Shown here piece by piece: positions 19,488 through 28,125 of a DNA stretch of 64,000 bases (position 1 is its first letter; the number at the start of each line of letters is the position of its first letter). A program made the translations under genes and the position numbers. Source of the stretch: an uncultured Eubacterium sp. (GTDB lineage Bacteria; Bacillota; Clostridia; Lachnospirales; Lachnospiraceae). The stretch is taken from positions 1-64,000 of the forward strand of contig CAJOMD010000005.1 in NCBI GenBank assembly GCA_905235555.1, written 5' to 3'. The notes beneath the pieces are model-generated. The model ran no database searches. It was not told the origin of the DNA and worked only from the letters and a program-made list of their open reading frames with translations.

Positions 19488-20354
19488 ATGGCTTACCTAG
19501 CTTCTCCTAGAGAGACTAAAGCAATAATAGATAGTTATTCATTCAATTTCCAAAAGAAGTTTGGACAAAACTTTTTGGTGGATTCAAATGTGCTTGAAAA
19601 CATTATTGAAAAAGCGGGGATAACTGAGGATGACTTGGTATTAGAGATTGGTCCAGGTATTGGAACTATGACACAATACCTTTGCGAGAGTGCAAGAGAA
19701 GTGGTGGCTATAGAGATTGATGAAACTCTCATTCCAATTTTGAATTACACCTTAGCGGAGTATGATAATGTAGAGATAATAAACGACGATGCACTAAAGA
19801 CGGATATAGAAAAAATAGTTAAGAAGAAAAATAATGGTAAGCCTATAAAGGTAGTGGCTAACCTTCCGTACTATATTACAACTCCTATTATTATGGGACT
19901 TTTAGAAGGAAAGGCACCGATAGATAGCATTACTATTATGGTTCAAAAGGAAGTGGCAGATCGCATGCAGACAGGACCTGGTAGTAAAGACTACGGAGCA
20001 CTTTCTTTGGCGGTGCAGTATTATGCTGATGCCAATATTTTAATGACAGTTCCGGCATCATGCTTTATGCCAAGGCCAAAGGTAGATTCATCGGTTATAA
20101 AATTAGATATTTACGATAGACCACCTGTTAATGTGTGCGACGAAGAGATGATGTTTAAAATAATTCGCGCATCATTTAATCAGAGAAGAAAAACATTGGT
20201 AAACGGACTTAAGAATGCGAGCAATTTGCCGTTTACTAAAGAAGAAATAGAAGAATCGATAGAGAAATTGGGCGAGGATGTGAGAGTGAGAGGTGAAAAA
20301 CTTACACTTGAACAGTTCGCAAAACTAACCAACATTCTTATGGGAGAGGAATAG
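19488..20354 (+). CDS. rsmA: 16S rRNA dimethyladenosine transferase
   Basis: 'FQKKFGQNFLVDSNVLENI', 'VLEIGPGIGTMTQYL', 'VVANLPYYITTPI'. Confidence 0.96.
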   Translation: MAYLASPRETKAIIDSYSFNFQKKFGQNFLVDSNVLENIIEKAGITEDDLVLEIGPGIGTMTQYLCESAREVVAIEIDETLIPILNYTLAEYDNVEIINDDALKTDIEKIVKKKNNGKPIKVVANLPYYITTPIIMGLLEGKAPIDSITIMVQKEVADRMQTGPGSKDYGALSLAVQYYADANILMTVPASCFMPRPKVDSSVIKLDIYDRPPVNVCDEEMMFKIIRASFNQRRKTLVNGLKNASNLPFTKEEIEESIEKLGEDVRVRGEKLTLEQFAKLTNILMGEE

Positions 20355-20424
20355 ATTAAGAAACTGCGCGGTTTACATAACTTGAAAGTTTGGTTGAGAG
20401 CAAATGACCTATATGTTAGAATAG

Positions 20425-21480
20425 ATGTCAGGTATGAATACAGAAATAGTGAAAATAGATGCAGCAAATATAGACGAAACATTAATAGAAAAAGCTGCGA
20501 ATATAATTAAAAATGGTGGATTGGTAGCATTTCCTACCGAGACAGTTTACGGTTTGGGAGCAAACGCATTAGATGCAGATGCTTCTAAAAAAATATATGA
20601 GGCTAAAGGAAGACCAAGCGATAATCCACTAATAGCACATATCGCATCGCTAGATTCGCTAGATGAGATAGTGGAAGATGTGAGCGATGTGGCAAAGAAA
20701 TTGATAGATAAGTTTTGGCCCGGGCCAATGACTTTAATTTTTAATAAAAAGCCAAACGTACCAGACAGCACAACTGGTGGGCTTAATACTTTGGCGGTGA
20801 GGTTTCCTAGCAACGAGATTGCGATGGAACTAATCAAAAAAGCAGGAGTACCTATAGCGGCCCCTAGTGCTAATACATCAGGAAAACCTAGTCCAACAAA
20901 AGGCGAGCATGTGATAGAAGATCTATACGGCAAGGTTGATATGATAATGGATGGCGGCGAAGTGGGACTTGGACTTGAATCTACTATTATTGATGTGACA
21001 GACAAACCTACTATTCTAAGACCTGGTTTTATTACACAGGAGATGTTAGAAGAGGTAATAGAAGAAGTAGAACTTGATAAAACTCTTTTGGCGAAGCCTA
21101 CTGAGGATTTTGCACCAAAGGCACCAGGCATGAAGTATCGTCACTATGCACCAAAGACAGATTTGGTTATAGTGAGAGGCGATGCTAAAAACGTGGCGGA
21201 GCGCATTAGAGAAGAAGTAAAAATTACTGACGGTGAAGCAGCAATTATAACGGTAGATGAACATAAGCGCTTTTATGACGGAGTAGATGCCAAAGTTGTT
21301 TCATGGGGAAGTTTAGAAAATATGAATGCAATCGCCCATCAAATATTTGATGCGTTAAGGCGCGTGGATGATTGGGGCGTTGATATTATTTATTGTGAGG
21401 CCTTTGAAGAGAAAGACCTAGGACTAGCAGTAATGAATAGATTAACCAAAGCAGCGGGATATCAAGTGATTGATGTATAG
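20425..21480 (+). CDS. L-threonylcarbamoyladenylate synthase (Sua5/YwlC)
   Basis: 'GGLVAFPTETVYGLGANALD', 'KAKGRPSDNPL', 'APSANTSGKPSPT', C-terminal Sua5 domain. Confidence 0.95.
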   Translation: MSGMNTEIVKIDAANIDETLIEKAANIIKNGGLVAFPTETVYGLGANALDADASKKIYEAKGRPSDNPLIAHIASLDSLDEIVEDVSDVAKKLIDKFWPGPMTLIFNKKPNVPDSTTGGLNTLAVRFPSNEIAMELIKKAGVPIAAPSANTSGKPSPTKGEHVIEDLYGKVDMIMDGGEVGLGLESTIIDVTDKPTILRPGFITQEMLEEVIEEVELDKTLLAKPTEDFAPKAPGMKYRHYAPKTDLVIVRGDAKNVAERIREEVKITDGEAAIITVDEHKRFYDGVDAKVVSWGSLENMNAIAHQIFDALRRVDDWGVDIIYCEAFEEKDLGLAVMNRLTKAAGYQVIDV

Positions 21481-21495
21481 CGAACGGAGGTAACT

Positions 21496-21957
21496 ATGCT
21501 AGAATTTAACAGAATCATTTTTATAACTGAAAATGATAATTCGGAGGGTCCCCTGGCGGCCGTCCTGTGTAAGAAATGGCTACCGCTTGAAAAGATAGAG
21601 GTAGAATCAAGAGGATTGGCGGTGGTGTTTGAGGAACCTATGAATCCAAAGACAGTGGCCGTGGCAGAGTCTAATGACCTTGAGATAGAGCATACATCCA
21701 AGCAATTGCAAGATGATGATTTTGGACAGGACGTGTTAGCGTTAGTTTTGGATGAAGCTAAAAAGCAGACGGTGTATGACGAATACCCATCGGCAGTAAA
21801 TGTGTATACTATTACAGAGTACGTGAACGAGGCTGGAAGTATTTTGAATCCTGATGGAGGAGATTTATCAGATTACGCACAGCTGTATGACGCTATAAAT
21901 GAAGCCACAAAGAAAGTGGCATATAAACTACGAGAAAGCAAATTTCAGGAGAATTAA
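21496..21957 (+). CDS. LMW protein-tyrosine-phosphatase homologue with degenerate active site
   Basis: Aligns to YwlE-type fold ('RIIFITENDNSEGPLAAVL', 'VESRGLAVVF', 'YTITEYV...LNPDGGDLSDY'); follows Sua5 as LMW-PTP genes often do. Confidence 0.75.
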   Translation: MLEFNRIIFITENDNSEGPLAAVLCKKWLPLEKIEVESRGLAVVFEEPMNPKTVAVAESNDLEIEHTSKQLQDDDFGQDVLALVLDEAKKQTVYDEYPSAVNVYTITEYVNEAGSILNPDGGDLSDYAQLYDAINEATKKVAYKLRESKFQEN

Positions 21958-21959
21958 TA

Positions 21960-22066
21960 GACGTAGACGTTTATATTGGTGCATTAGACGAGAAACTAAA
22001 TGAGGATAAATATATATAGTTCCTGGTCTTGGTGATGCAGAAGACCGCATTTTTGGTATTAAGTGA
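21960..22066 (+). pseudogene. 3' remnant of uracil phosphoribosyltransferase (upp)
   Basis: Conceptual translation DVDVYIGALDEKLNEDKYI / (frameshift, in-frame TAG) / VPGLGDAEDRIFGIK* matches the Upp C-terminus ('VPGLGDAGDRIFGTK'). Confidence 0.82.
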
Positions 22067-22079
22067 TTAGGAGAAAACA

Positions 22080-22568
22080 ATGAGCGAGAAAAGACAAGAT
22101 TACATATCTTGGGATGAATATTTTATGGGTATAGCAAAGCTATCAGCTCTTCGTTCAAAAGACCCAAACACTCAGGTGGGCGCTTGTATAGTGAGCGAAG
22201 ACAATAAGATTTTGTCTATGGGATACAACGGAATGCCAATAGGTTGTGACGACGATGAATTTCCATGGAATAGAGATAGCGAAGATCCATATGATAATAA
22301 ATATTATTACTCTACACATAGTGAATTAAATGCTATTCTAAACTATCGTGGCGGAAGTTTAGAGGGCGCCAAAATCTATGTGACACTATTCCCATGTAAT
22401 GAGTGTGCGAAGGCAATCATTCAATGTGGAATAAAGAAAGTTATCTTTGACGATAACAAGTATGAGGACACTTCTTCGGTGAAGGCAAGTGAGCGTATGT
22501 TTAAAGCAGCCGGTGTAGAAGTGGTTCAGTATAGTAGAAGTAATGAGAGAATTGAGATAGAATTGTAA
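22080..22568 (+). CDS. dCMP deaminase family protein (ComEB-like)
   Basis: 'SKDPNTQVGACIVSEDNKILSMGYNGMPIG', 'HSELNAILN', 'PCNECAKAIIQCGI'. Confidence 0.94.
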   Translation: MSEKRQDYISWDEYFMGIAKLSALRSKDPNTQVGACIVSEDNKILSMGYNGMPIGCDDDEFPWNRDSEDPYDNKYYYSTHSELNAILNYRGGSLEGAKIYVTLFPCNECAKAIIQCGIKKVIFDDNKYEDTSSVKASERMFKAAGVEVVQYSRSNERIEIEL

Positions 22569-22630
22569 AAAGTGCTTGAAAAAGAAATCAAGAAAAAAGA
22601 AAAAGAAATGAAGAAAGTTGGATAATAAAA

Positions 22631-22655
22631 AACCTCGGAAGAATCTTCCGAGGTT
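22631..22655. terminator. Bidirectional terminator between convergent genes
   Basis: AACCTCGGAAG-aat-CTTCCGAGGTT with flanking A and T tracts. Confidence 0.88.
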
Positions 22656-22659
22656 TTAC

Positions 22660-23334
22660 TTATATAGCATAAAATATTATCGCAAAGAACTGAAGTATAC
22701 TTCCTGCGAGAATGAAGAGGTGGAACACGGAGTGTATCCACTTTTTCTTTTTGCCAATTACATATAGAATGGATCCTAATGTGTAAGCCACGCCACCAGT
22801 TATTAGAAATACTAGACCGCCGGTTCCCACAGAATCATATGTCTGCTTAATAAAGAATACGATAACCCATCCCATTACCACGTAACAAACTAAAGAAAAC
22901 TTTTCAAATTTTTTTAGATCTATAGCAGTGAGAGTTCCTGCTATAATTGCGCATCCCCAAACGATACCAAAGATAACCCATGAAAGAACGGGATATTTTT
23001 TATGCATCGCTCCAAACAATACTGGAGTATAAGTTCCTGCAATTAGAAGATAAATAGTACAGTGATCTAACACTTGCAAAACCTTCTTAGGCATTCCCTT
23101 GGATAGTCCGTGATAAACACTAGACATTGTATATAAAATAATTAGGGAAGCTCCGTAGATAGCGCAGCCTACCACAGTAAGCGCATCCGCTTCCTTTGCA
23201 GCAAATACTACACACAATACTAATGCAGCAACACCTAGCAATGCGCCCACAATGTGGGATACCATATTAAAAATTTCTTCTCCCTTAGAATAATCTGGAA
23301 GCACTCTGTCCTTAAGCTTGATTCTTTTTCTCAT
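22660..23334 (-). CDS. Hemolysin III / YqfA (PAQR-type) family membrane protein
   Basis: 'GEEIFNMVSHIVGALLGVAALVL', 'SSVYHGLSKG...LQVLDHCTIYLLIAGTYTPVLF'; RBS GGAGG before ATG 23334. Confidence 0.92.
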   Translation of the reverse strand: MRKRIKLKDRVLPDYSKGEEIFNMVSHIVGALLGVAALVLCVVFAAKEADALTVVGCAIYGASLIILYTMSSVYHGLSKGMPKKVLQVLDHCTIYLLIAGTYTPVLFGAMHKKYPVLSWVIFGIVWGCAIIAGTLTAIDLKKFEKFSLVCYVVMGWVIVFFIKQTYDSVGTGGLVFLITGGVAYTLGSILYVIGKKKKWIHSVFHLFILAGSILQFFAIIFYAI

Positions 23335-23452
23335 AATAACCTCCACACAAATTCAAGTTATTTATTAAAACCGAAAAAAGTTTAGCATAAAAAATTTTAA
23401 ATGTAACCCCTTGACAAAAAAATAAAAAATTTTAAAAAATTTAAAAAAGTAC

Positions 23453-23481
23453 TTTACAAATCATACTATCACATATACAAT
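23453..23481 (+). promoter_or_regulatory. Predicted promoter of Tad locus
   Basis: TTTACA-N17-TACAAT, preceded by phased A-tracts 23416-23448. Confidence 0.6.
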
Positions 23482-23552
23482 AAAGGTACGCCTTAAAACA
23501 AAAAAGGCAAAACACAAACAAAAAACAATAATTTAAAAACGGGGGAAAAGAA

Positions 23553-24552
23553 ATGAACAACAGAACACTAGTTATTTTTGATGAAGAAAAACAATATGCC
23601 AATCTTTTAATGGACTATTTCTCAAAGAATTCCATTTCAAACTATTACTTTCACAGATAAGTCCAAGTTAATCCAATTTTTAAAAAAAGAAAAAACGGAA
23701 ATGCTTTTAATATCAGCTACAGCCTTTGATGAGGAAATAGAACAAGCTGATATTAAAGAAATAATCCTTTTGTCTGAGGGCACGCTTCCCTTGAACTATT
23801 CTAAATATCAATCTATATACAAATTCAAATCTGCAGAAAATATTGTTAGGGAAGTGCTAGAAAGATTTATAGAAATAGAAAGTGATAAGGAATCACTGGT
23901 AGTAACAAAAGGGGATGCAAAAATTATTGGAATTTATTCTCCGGTTGGAAGGTCAGGGAAGACCACATTTGCTATAGCGTTAGCGCAGATTCTCTCTGAA
24001 AGTCACAAGACATTATTTATTAGTTTTGAAGAGTTTGCTGTTTTCCAAAATGAATTGGAAATTTCTAGTCCAGGAAATCTTGCGGATTTGATGTACTACT
24101 ACAAACAAAATCCTGAAACAGTTTCAATCAAACTTCAAGCGATAGTACAAAAAATCAATTCGTTAGACTATGTATCACCTATTTATTACGCAAGAGATTT
24201 AAGAGAAACTACTACAGAAGAATGGAAGGAACTATTAAATCATATTTCGTCTGTGACTAGCTACGAATATATTGTGCTAGATATTGGAGACATGATTGGA
24301 GATTTATTATCGATGCTAGATTACTGTGATCAAATTTTTATGCCTACAGTAGATGATAAACTTTCTGAGATGAAGATTAATAAAATTGAGACGGTAATTT
24401 TACAGAGCGAAAAAGAAAAATTATTAGATAAAATAATTAAAACTAAAGCACCAAAACCAGACAATAACTATATGGAGGAGAGATGGATTGAGACCATAGG
24501 TCTCGGAAATGTGGGAGATTATGTGAGGGCATTGCTTAAGCAAAGTGTATAG
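23553..24552 (+). pseudogene. CpaE/TadZ-like ATPase, apparent frameshift near 23632 (intact 3' ORF 23701..24552)
   Basis: 5' ORF MNNRTLVIFDEEKQYANLLMDYFSKNSI... stops at 23660; the frame shifted by one continues ...PFQTITFTDKSKLIQFLKKEKTEMLLIS into the listed ORF with P-loop 'YSPVGRSGKTTFAIALAQ'. Confidence 0.7.
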
Positions 24553-24554
24553 AG

Positions 24555-25751
24555 ATGAAGATTGAGAACATAGAAGAAATTAGAAATCAAGTCATTGAAA
24601 TGATAGATATGACAAGAGAGCCCGATGAAGAAGAATTACATGAAATAATAGACCAAAAAATTGAAGATAATTTTAATATTTACCAATTGTCAATAAATGA
24701 AAGATATAAAATTCATCGAGATATTTATAACTCAATTAGAGGACTGGGAGTGGTAGAGGAGTTGTTGGATGATGAGAGTATTACAGAGATAATGATAAAC
24801 GGATCTAAGAATATTTTTGTGGAGAGAGATGGAGAAATAATACAGATTGAACATTGCTACTCATCACCTAGCAGATTAAACGATGTCATTCAGCAGATTG
24901 TTGGGAAAACTAACAAAAGAGTTAATCAAGCAAATCCAATTGTTGATACAAGATTGGAAGATGGTTCGAGAGTTAATGTAGTGCTGCCGCCGATATCTCT
25001 ATCTGGAGCAGTAGTAACTATCAGAAAGTTTCCAGTAGAAACAATTGATATGGAAAAATTGATAAAGTGGAAATCAATCACAAGAGAAGCAGCTGAATTT
25101 TTAAGAACTTTGGTGAGGGCAGGATATAATATTTTTGTGAGTGGAGGAACAGGATCTGGAAAGACTACATTTTTAAATGCGTTGTCTAATTATATACAAA
25201 GTGATGAAAGAGTAATTACTATAGAGGATTCAGCAGAGTTGCAATTAAAGAAAATAAAAAATCTGATTAGTTTAGAAACGCGAAGTGCCACTGATGAGGG
25301 TACATCGGAGATAAGTATTAGAGATTTAATAAAAACTTCACTACGAATGAGACCAGATAGGATTATAGTGGGAGAAGTACGAGGGCCAGAAGCGCTTGAT
25401 ATGCTACAGGCTATGAATACAGGTCATGATGGTTCGATGAGCACAGGACATGCTAATTCGCCGAAAGATATGTTGGCGAGATTAGAGACAATGGTCCTTA
25501 TGGGAATTGAAATGCCCCTACTTGCGATTCGTTCTCAAATATCATCTGGCATAGACATATTAATTCACCTTGGCAGAATGAGGGACAAAAGTAGAAAAGT
25601 TTTAGAGATAGACGAAGTGGTTGGAATAGAGAATGGAGAAATAGTGTTGAGAAAACTTTTTGAACTTAAAAATAGTAAAGAAGGATTAGAGCTAAAAAAA
25701 ATAACGGACAAACTGTTACATGAAGAAAAATTATTAAGCTATGAAGGATAG
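24555..25751 (+). CDS. Tad secretion ATPase CpaF/TadA
   Basis: 'NIFVSGGTGSGKTTFLNALSNYI', 'TIEDSAELQL', 'RPDRIIVGEVRGPEALDMLQAMNTGHDGSMSTGHANSP'. Confidence 0.96.
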   Translation: MKIENIEEIRNQVIEMIDMTREPDEEELHEIIDQKIEDNFNIYQLSINERYKIHRDIYNSIRGLGVVEELLDDESITEIMINGSKNIFVERDGEIIQIEHCYSSPSRLNDVIQQIVGKTNKRVNQANPIVDTRLEDGSRVNVVLPPISLSGAVVTIRKFPVETIDMEKLIKWKSITREAAEFLRTLVRAGYNIFVSGGTGSGKTTFLNALSNYIQSDERVITIEDSAELQLKKIKNLISLETRSATDEGTSEISIRDLIKTSLRMRPDRIIVGEVRGPEALDMLQAMNTGHDGSMSTGHANSPKDMLARLETMVLMGIEMPLLAIRSQISSGIDILIHLGRMRDKSRKVLEIDEVVGIENGEIVLRKLFELKNSKEGLELKKITDKLLHEEKLLSYEG

Positions 25752-25757
25752 ATATAA

Positions 25758-26495
25758 ATGGAGTATAGGTATTTTAAATTAACATTAAAACAAAATATTG
25801 TTTCTGCAGTATGTATAGCGCTAGGGCTTTTACTAGTTTCCAAAATGTTTTATGGAAATCTTTGGATGGGCATAGTGATTTCTCCAGTGGGAGTTTTGAT
25901 ATATAGAACTATAAAAAAGAAAATATATCAAAGTCAGGTTAGAAGAATAGAACTTCAATTTAGAGATATGCTAACTGCAGTATCTGATCTTATGCAGACG
26001 GGGTATTCCATAGAAAATGCATTTGTAGAAAGCTATAAAGAAATAGTACAAATATATGGGAAGAATAGCATTATAGGAAAAGAAATGAGGTTAATAAAAT
26101 CAAGATTAAAGCTTAATGTAAATATTGAGACAATTATTGCTGACTTTGCAGACCGATACAACATTGATAGCATACGAACATTTCATCAGACCTTTTCAAT
26201 AGCGAAAAGAACAGGTGGAAATATGAGAGAAATAATAAAAAATGTGTGTGAAACCATTACTTTGAAAGAAGAGATAAAAGAAGAAATTAAGGTGTCTATA
26301 AACGCAAAGAAACTAGAACAAAAAGTAATGATGGGCATACCTATTTTTATAATGATATATGTTTCATTTGCTTCGCCAGGATTTCTAGATATCATGTATG
26401 AGACACTTCTAGGAAAGGTGATAATGACAGGATGCTTGCTGGTCTATGTAGTTTCTTATTTATGGGGAGAAAAAATAATAGATGTAGAAATGTAA
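25758..26495 (+). CDS. TadB-like type II secretion F-domain protein
   Basis: 'QFRDMLTAVSDLMQTGYSIENAF', 'FAKRTGGNMREIIKNVCETI'-type T2SF; follows cpaF. Confidence 0.88.
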   Translation: MEYRYFKLTLKQNIVSAVCIALGLLLVSKMFYGNLWMGIVISPVGVLIYRTIKKKIYQSQVRRIELQFRDMLTAVSDLMQTGYSIENAFVESYKEIVQIYGKNSIIGKEMRLIKSRLKLNVNIETIIADFADRYNIDSIRTFHQTFSIAKRTGGNMREIIKNVCETITLKEEIKEEIKVSINAKKLEQKVMMGIPIFIMIYVSFASPGFLDIMYETLLGKVIMTGCLLVYVVSYLWGEKIIDVEM

Positions 26496-27929
26496 ATGGG
26501 GGAAAATATGATTTGGTTTTATATAACAGGGTTAATTCTACTTTTAATGATGATGTTAATAACCTGCAGGTACAAATCAAAATATGTCAAAAAACTAGAT
26601 ATAAAAAAATACAAACTTAGAGTTTTTTATCCTTTATCGCTATGGATAGTTGATAAATTACCTAAAAAATTTATTAGTAAAAATTCTAAAACTAATAGAA
26701 AGCTAAAAGAATTATATCTGAAAGAGGATATTAGCGAAGAACAAAGTTTGTACATAGCGCAAAAAATATCAGTAGTTATACTTGTTTTGTTTTGTGGTTT
26801 AATTTTTGGATTAGGCGTAAGTGCCACTAGTCCTAGTTCTTTACAGGAAATTAAGAATGTAAAAAGGAAAGGTGATTCATCTACATATAATTTTGTAGCG
26901 AAGAACAAAAAGGACACTAAAAATATTTCTATAGATGTAGCAGGAAGGAAAAGAACGCAAAAAGAAATTTACAAGGCTATAGATAAAGGGAAAAAACTAT
27001 TAGTAAAAAAGATGCTTGCTAATAACAAAAGCGTAAACAAAGTTGATAGCCATGTTAATTTTGTGAATAGTATAGGCAAGGAAAAAATAAAGGTTTCATG
27101 GGGAATAGAGAATAGTGACTTGATAGGATATGATGGGGAAATAGGAGGAGAAGTCCCGAAAGAAGGTAGCCTAGTAAAACTGACAGCCACTATGGAACTA
27201 GACAAAATTACTGAAGATTATAATTTCTATATTAAAGTGTTTCCGGAAAATAAGACAAGTGACTTACAAAGTTATATTCAAAAACATGTAGACGAAAATT
27301 CAGTTACTAAAGATAAGGTATCACTTCCAACAAAAATAGGAGGGAAGGTATACAAGTACTTTATAAAGAATGAGAACTATTCAGTTTGGATTTTTCCTTT
27401 AGCTCTTGCGATAGCGATAGTATTATTTGTTTTGAAAGACAAAGACCTAGATAAAGAAGTTAAAGAGAGACAAAAACAAATGCTCAGAGATTATCCAGAC
27501 ATAGTGAGTAAACTGTTAATTTACTTTGGCGCAGGCTTATCCATCAAATCAGCTCTAGAGAGGATTGTTTATGAATATAATAAGCAAAAGAAGGAAATGC
27601 ATTTTGCATATGAAGAAATGGATATAGCAATAACTAAGATGAAAAGTGGTGTGTCAGAAACTACAGCTATAGCAGAGTATGGTGATAGGTGTGGAATCCA
27701 CTGTTATATAAAACTTGCAAATATTATAGAGCAGAATCTGAGACGTGGGTCAAAAGATATGGTATATGCGCTAAAGAGTGAAGTGAATTCTGCAGTGAAC
27801 ACTAGAAAAAATAGTATATTGAAAGAAGGGTCTGAGATTTCAACAAAGTTGCTTGGACCGATGGTAGTAATGTTAATCATATCGATTGTGATCATTATGG
27901 TTCCAGCATTTCTATCAATGAATTTTTAA
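26496..27929 (+). CDS. TadC-like type II secretion F-domain protein with large ectodomain insertion
   Basis: C-terminal T2SF 'YPDIVSKLLIYFGAGLSIKSALERI...GSKDMVYALKSEV'; Ig-like inserted segment 'ISIDVAGRKRTQKEIYKAIDKG...LVKLTATMELDKITEDYNFYIKVFP'. Confidence 0.83.
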   Translation: MGENMIWFYITGLILLLMMMLITCRYKSKYVKKLDIKKYKLRVFYPLSLWIVDKLPKKFISKNSKTNRKLKELYLKEDISEEQSLYIAQKISVVILVLFCGLIFGLGVSATSPSSLQEIKNVKRKGDSSTYNFVAKNKKDTKNISIDVAGRKRTQKEIYKAIDKGKKLLVKKMLANNKSVNKVDSHVNFVNSIGKEKIKVSWGIENSDLIGYDGEIGGEVPKEGSLVKLTATMELDKITEDYNFYIKVFPENKTSDLQSYIQKHVDENSVTKDKVSLPTKIGGKVYKYFIKNENYSVWIFPLALAIAIVLFVLKDKDLDKEVKERQKQMLRDYPDIVSKLLIYFGAGLSIKSALERIVYEYNKQKKEMHFAYEEMDIAITKMKSGVSETTAIAEYGDRCGIHCYIKLANIIEQNLRRGSKDMVYALKSEVNSAVNTRKNSILKEGSEISTKLLGPMVVMLIISIVIIMVPAFLSMNF

Positions 27930-27953
27930 AATTAAAACTAAGGGGGATTAAAA

Positions 27954-28124
27954 ATGAAAAAACAAATAAGAGAATTATTATCTAACGAAGAAGGAATGGG
28001 AGTTGTTGAGATAGTACTAATTATATTGGTGCTAGTGGGACTCGCATTGATATTTAGAAATCAAATAACTGCAATTGCTAACGGTATTTATGATTCTATC
28101 AAATCTCAAGTGGCAGAGTTTTAA
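27954..28124 (+). CDS. Flp pilin (Flp1-like), 56 aa
   Basis: Not in ORF track; MKKQIRELLSNEEGMGVVEIVLIILVLVGLALIFRNQITAIANGIYDSIKSQVAEF; AGGGGG RBS; lies between tadC and the DUF5702 gene. Confidence 0.9.
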   Translation: MKKQIRELLSNEEGMGVVEIVLIILVLVGLALIFRNQITAIANGIYDSIKSQVAEF

Positions 28125-28125
28125 G

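Noticed and set aside
20547-21131. Antisense 194-aa ORF
   Set aside because: Lies fully inside the Sua5 gene, Ser-rich reverse-complement composition, no recognisable domain.
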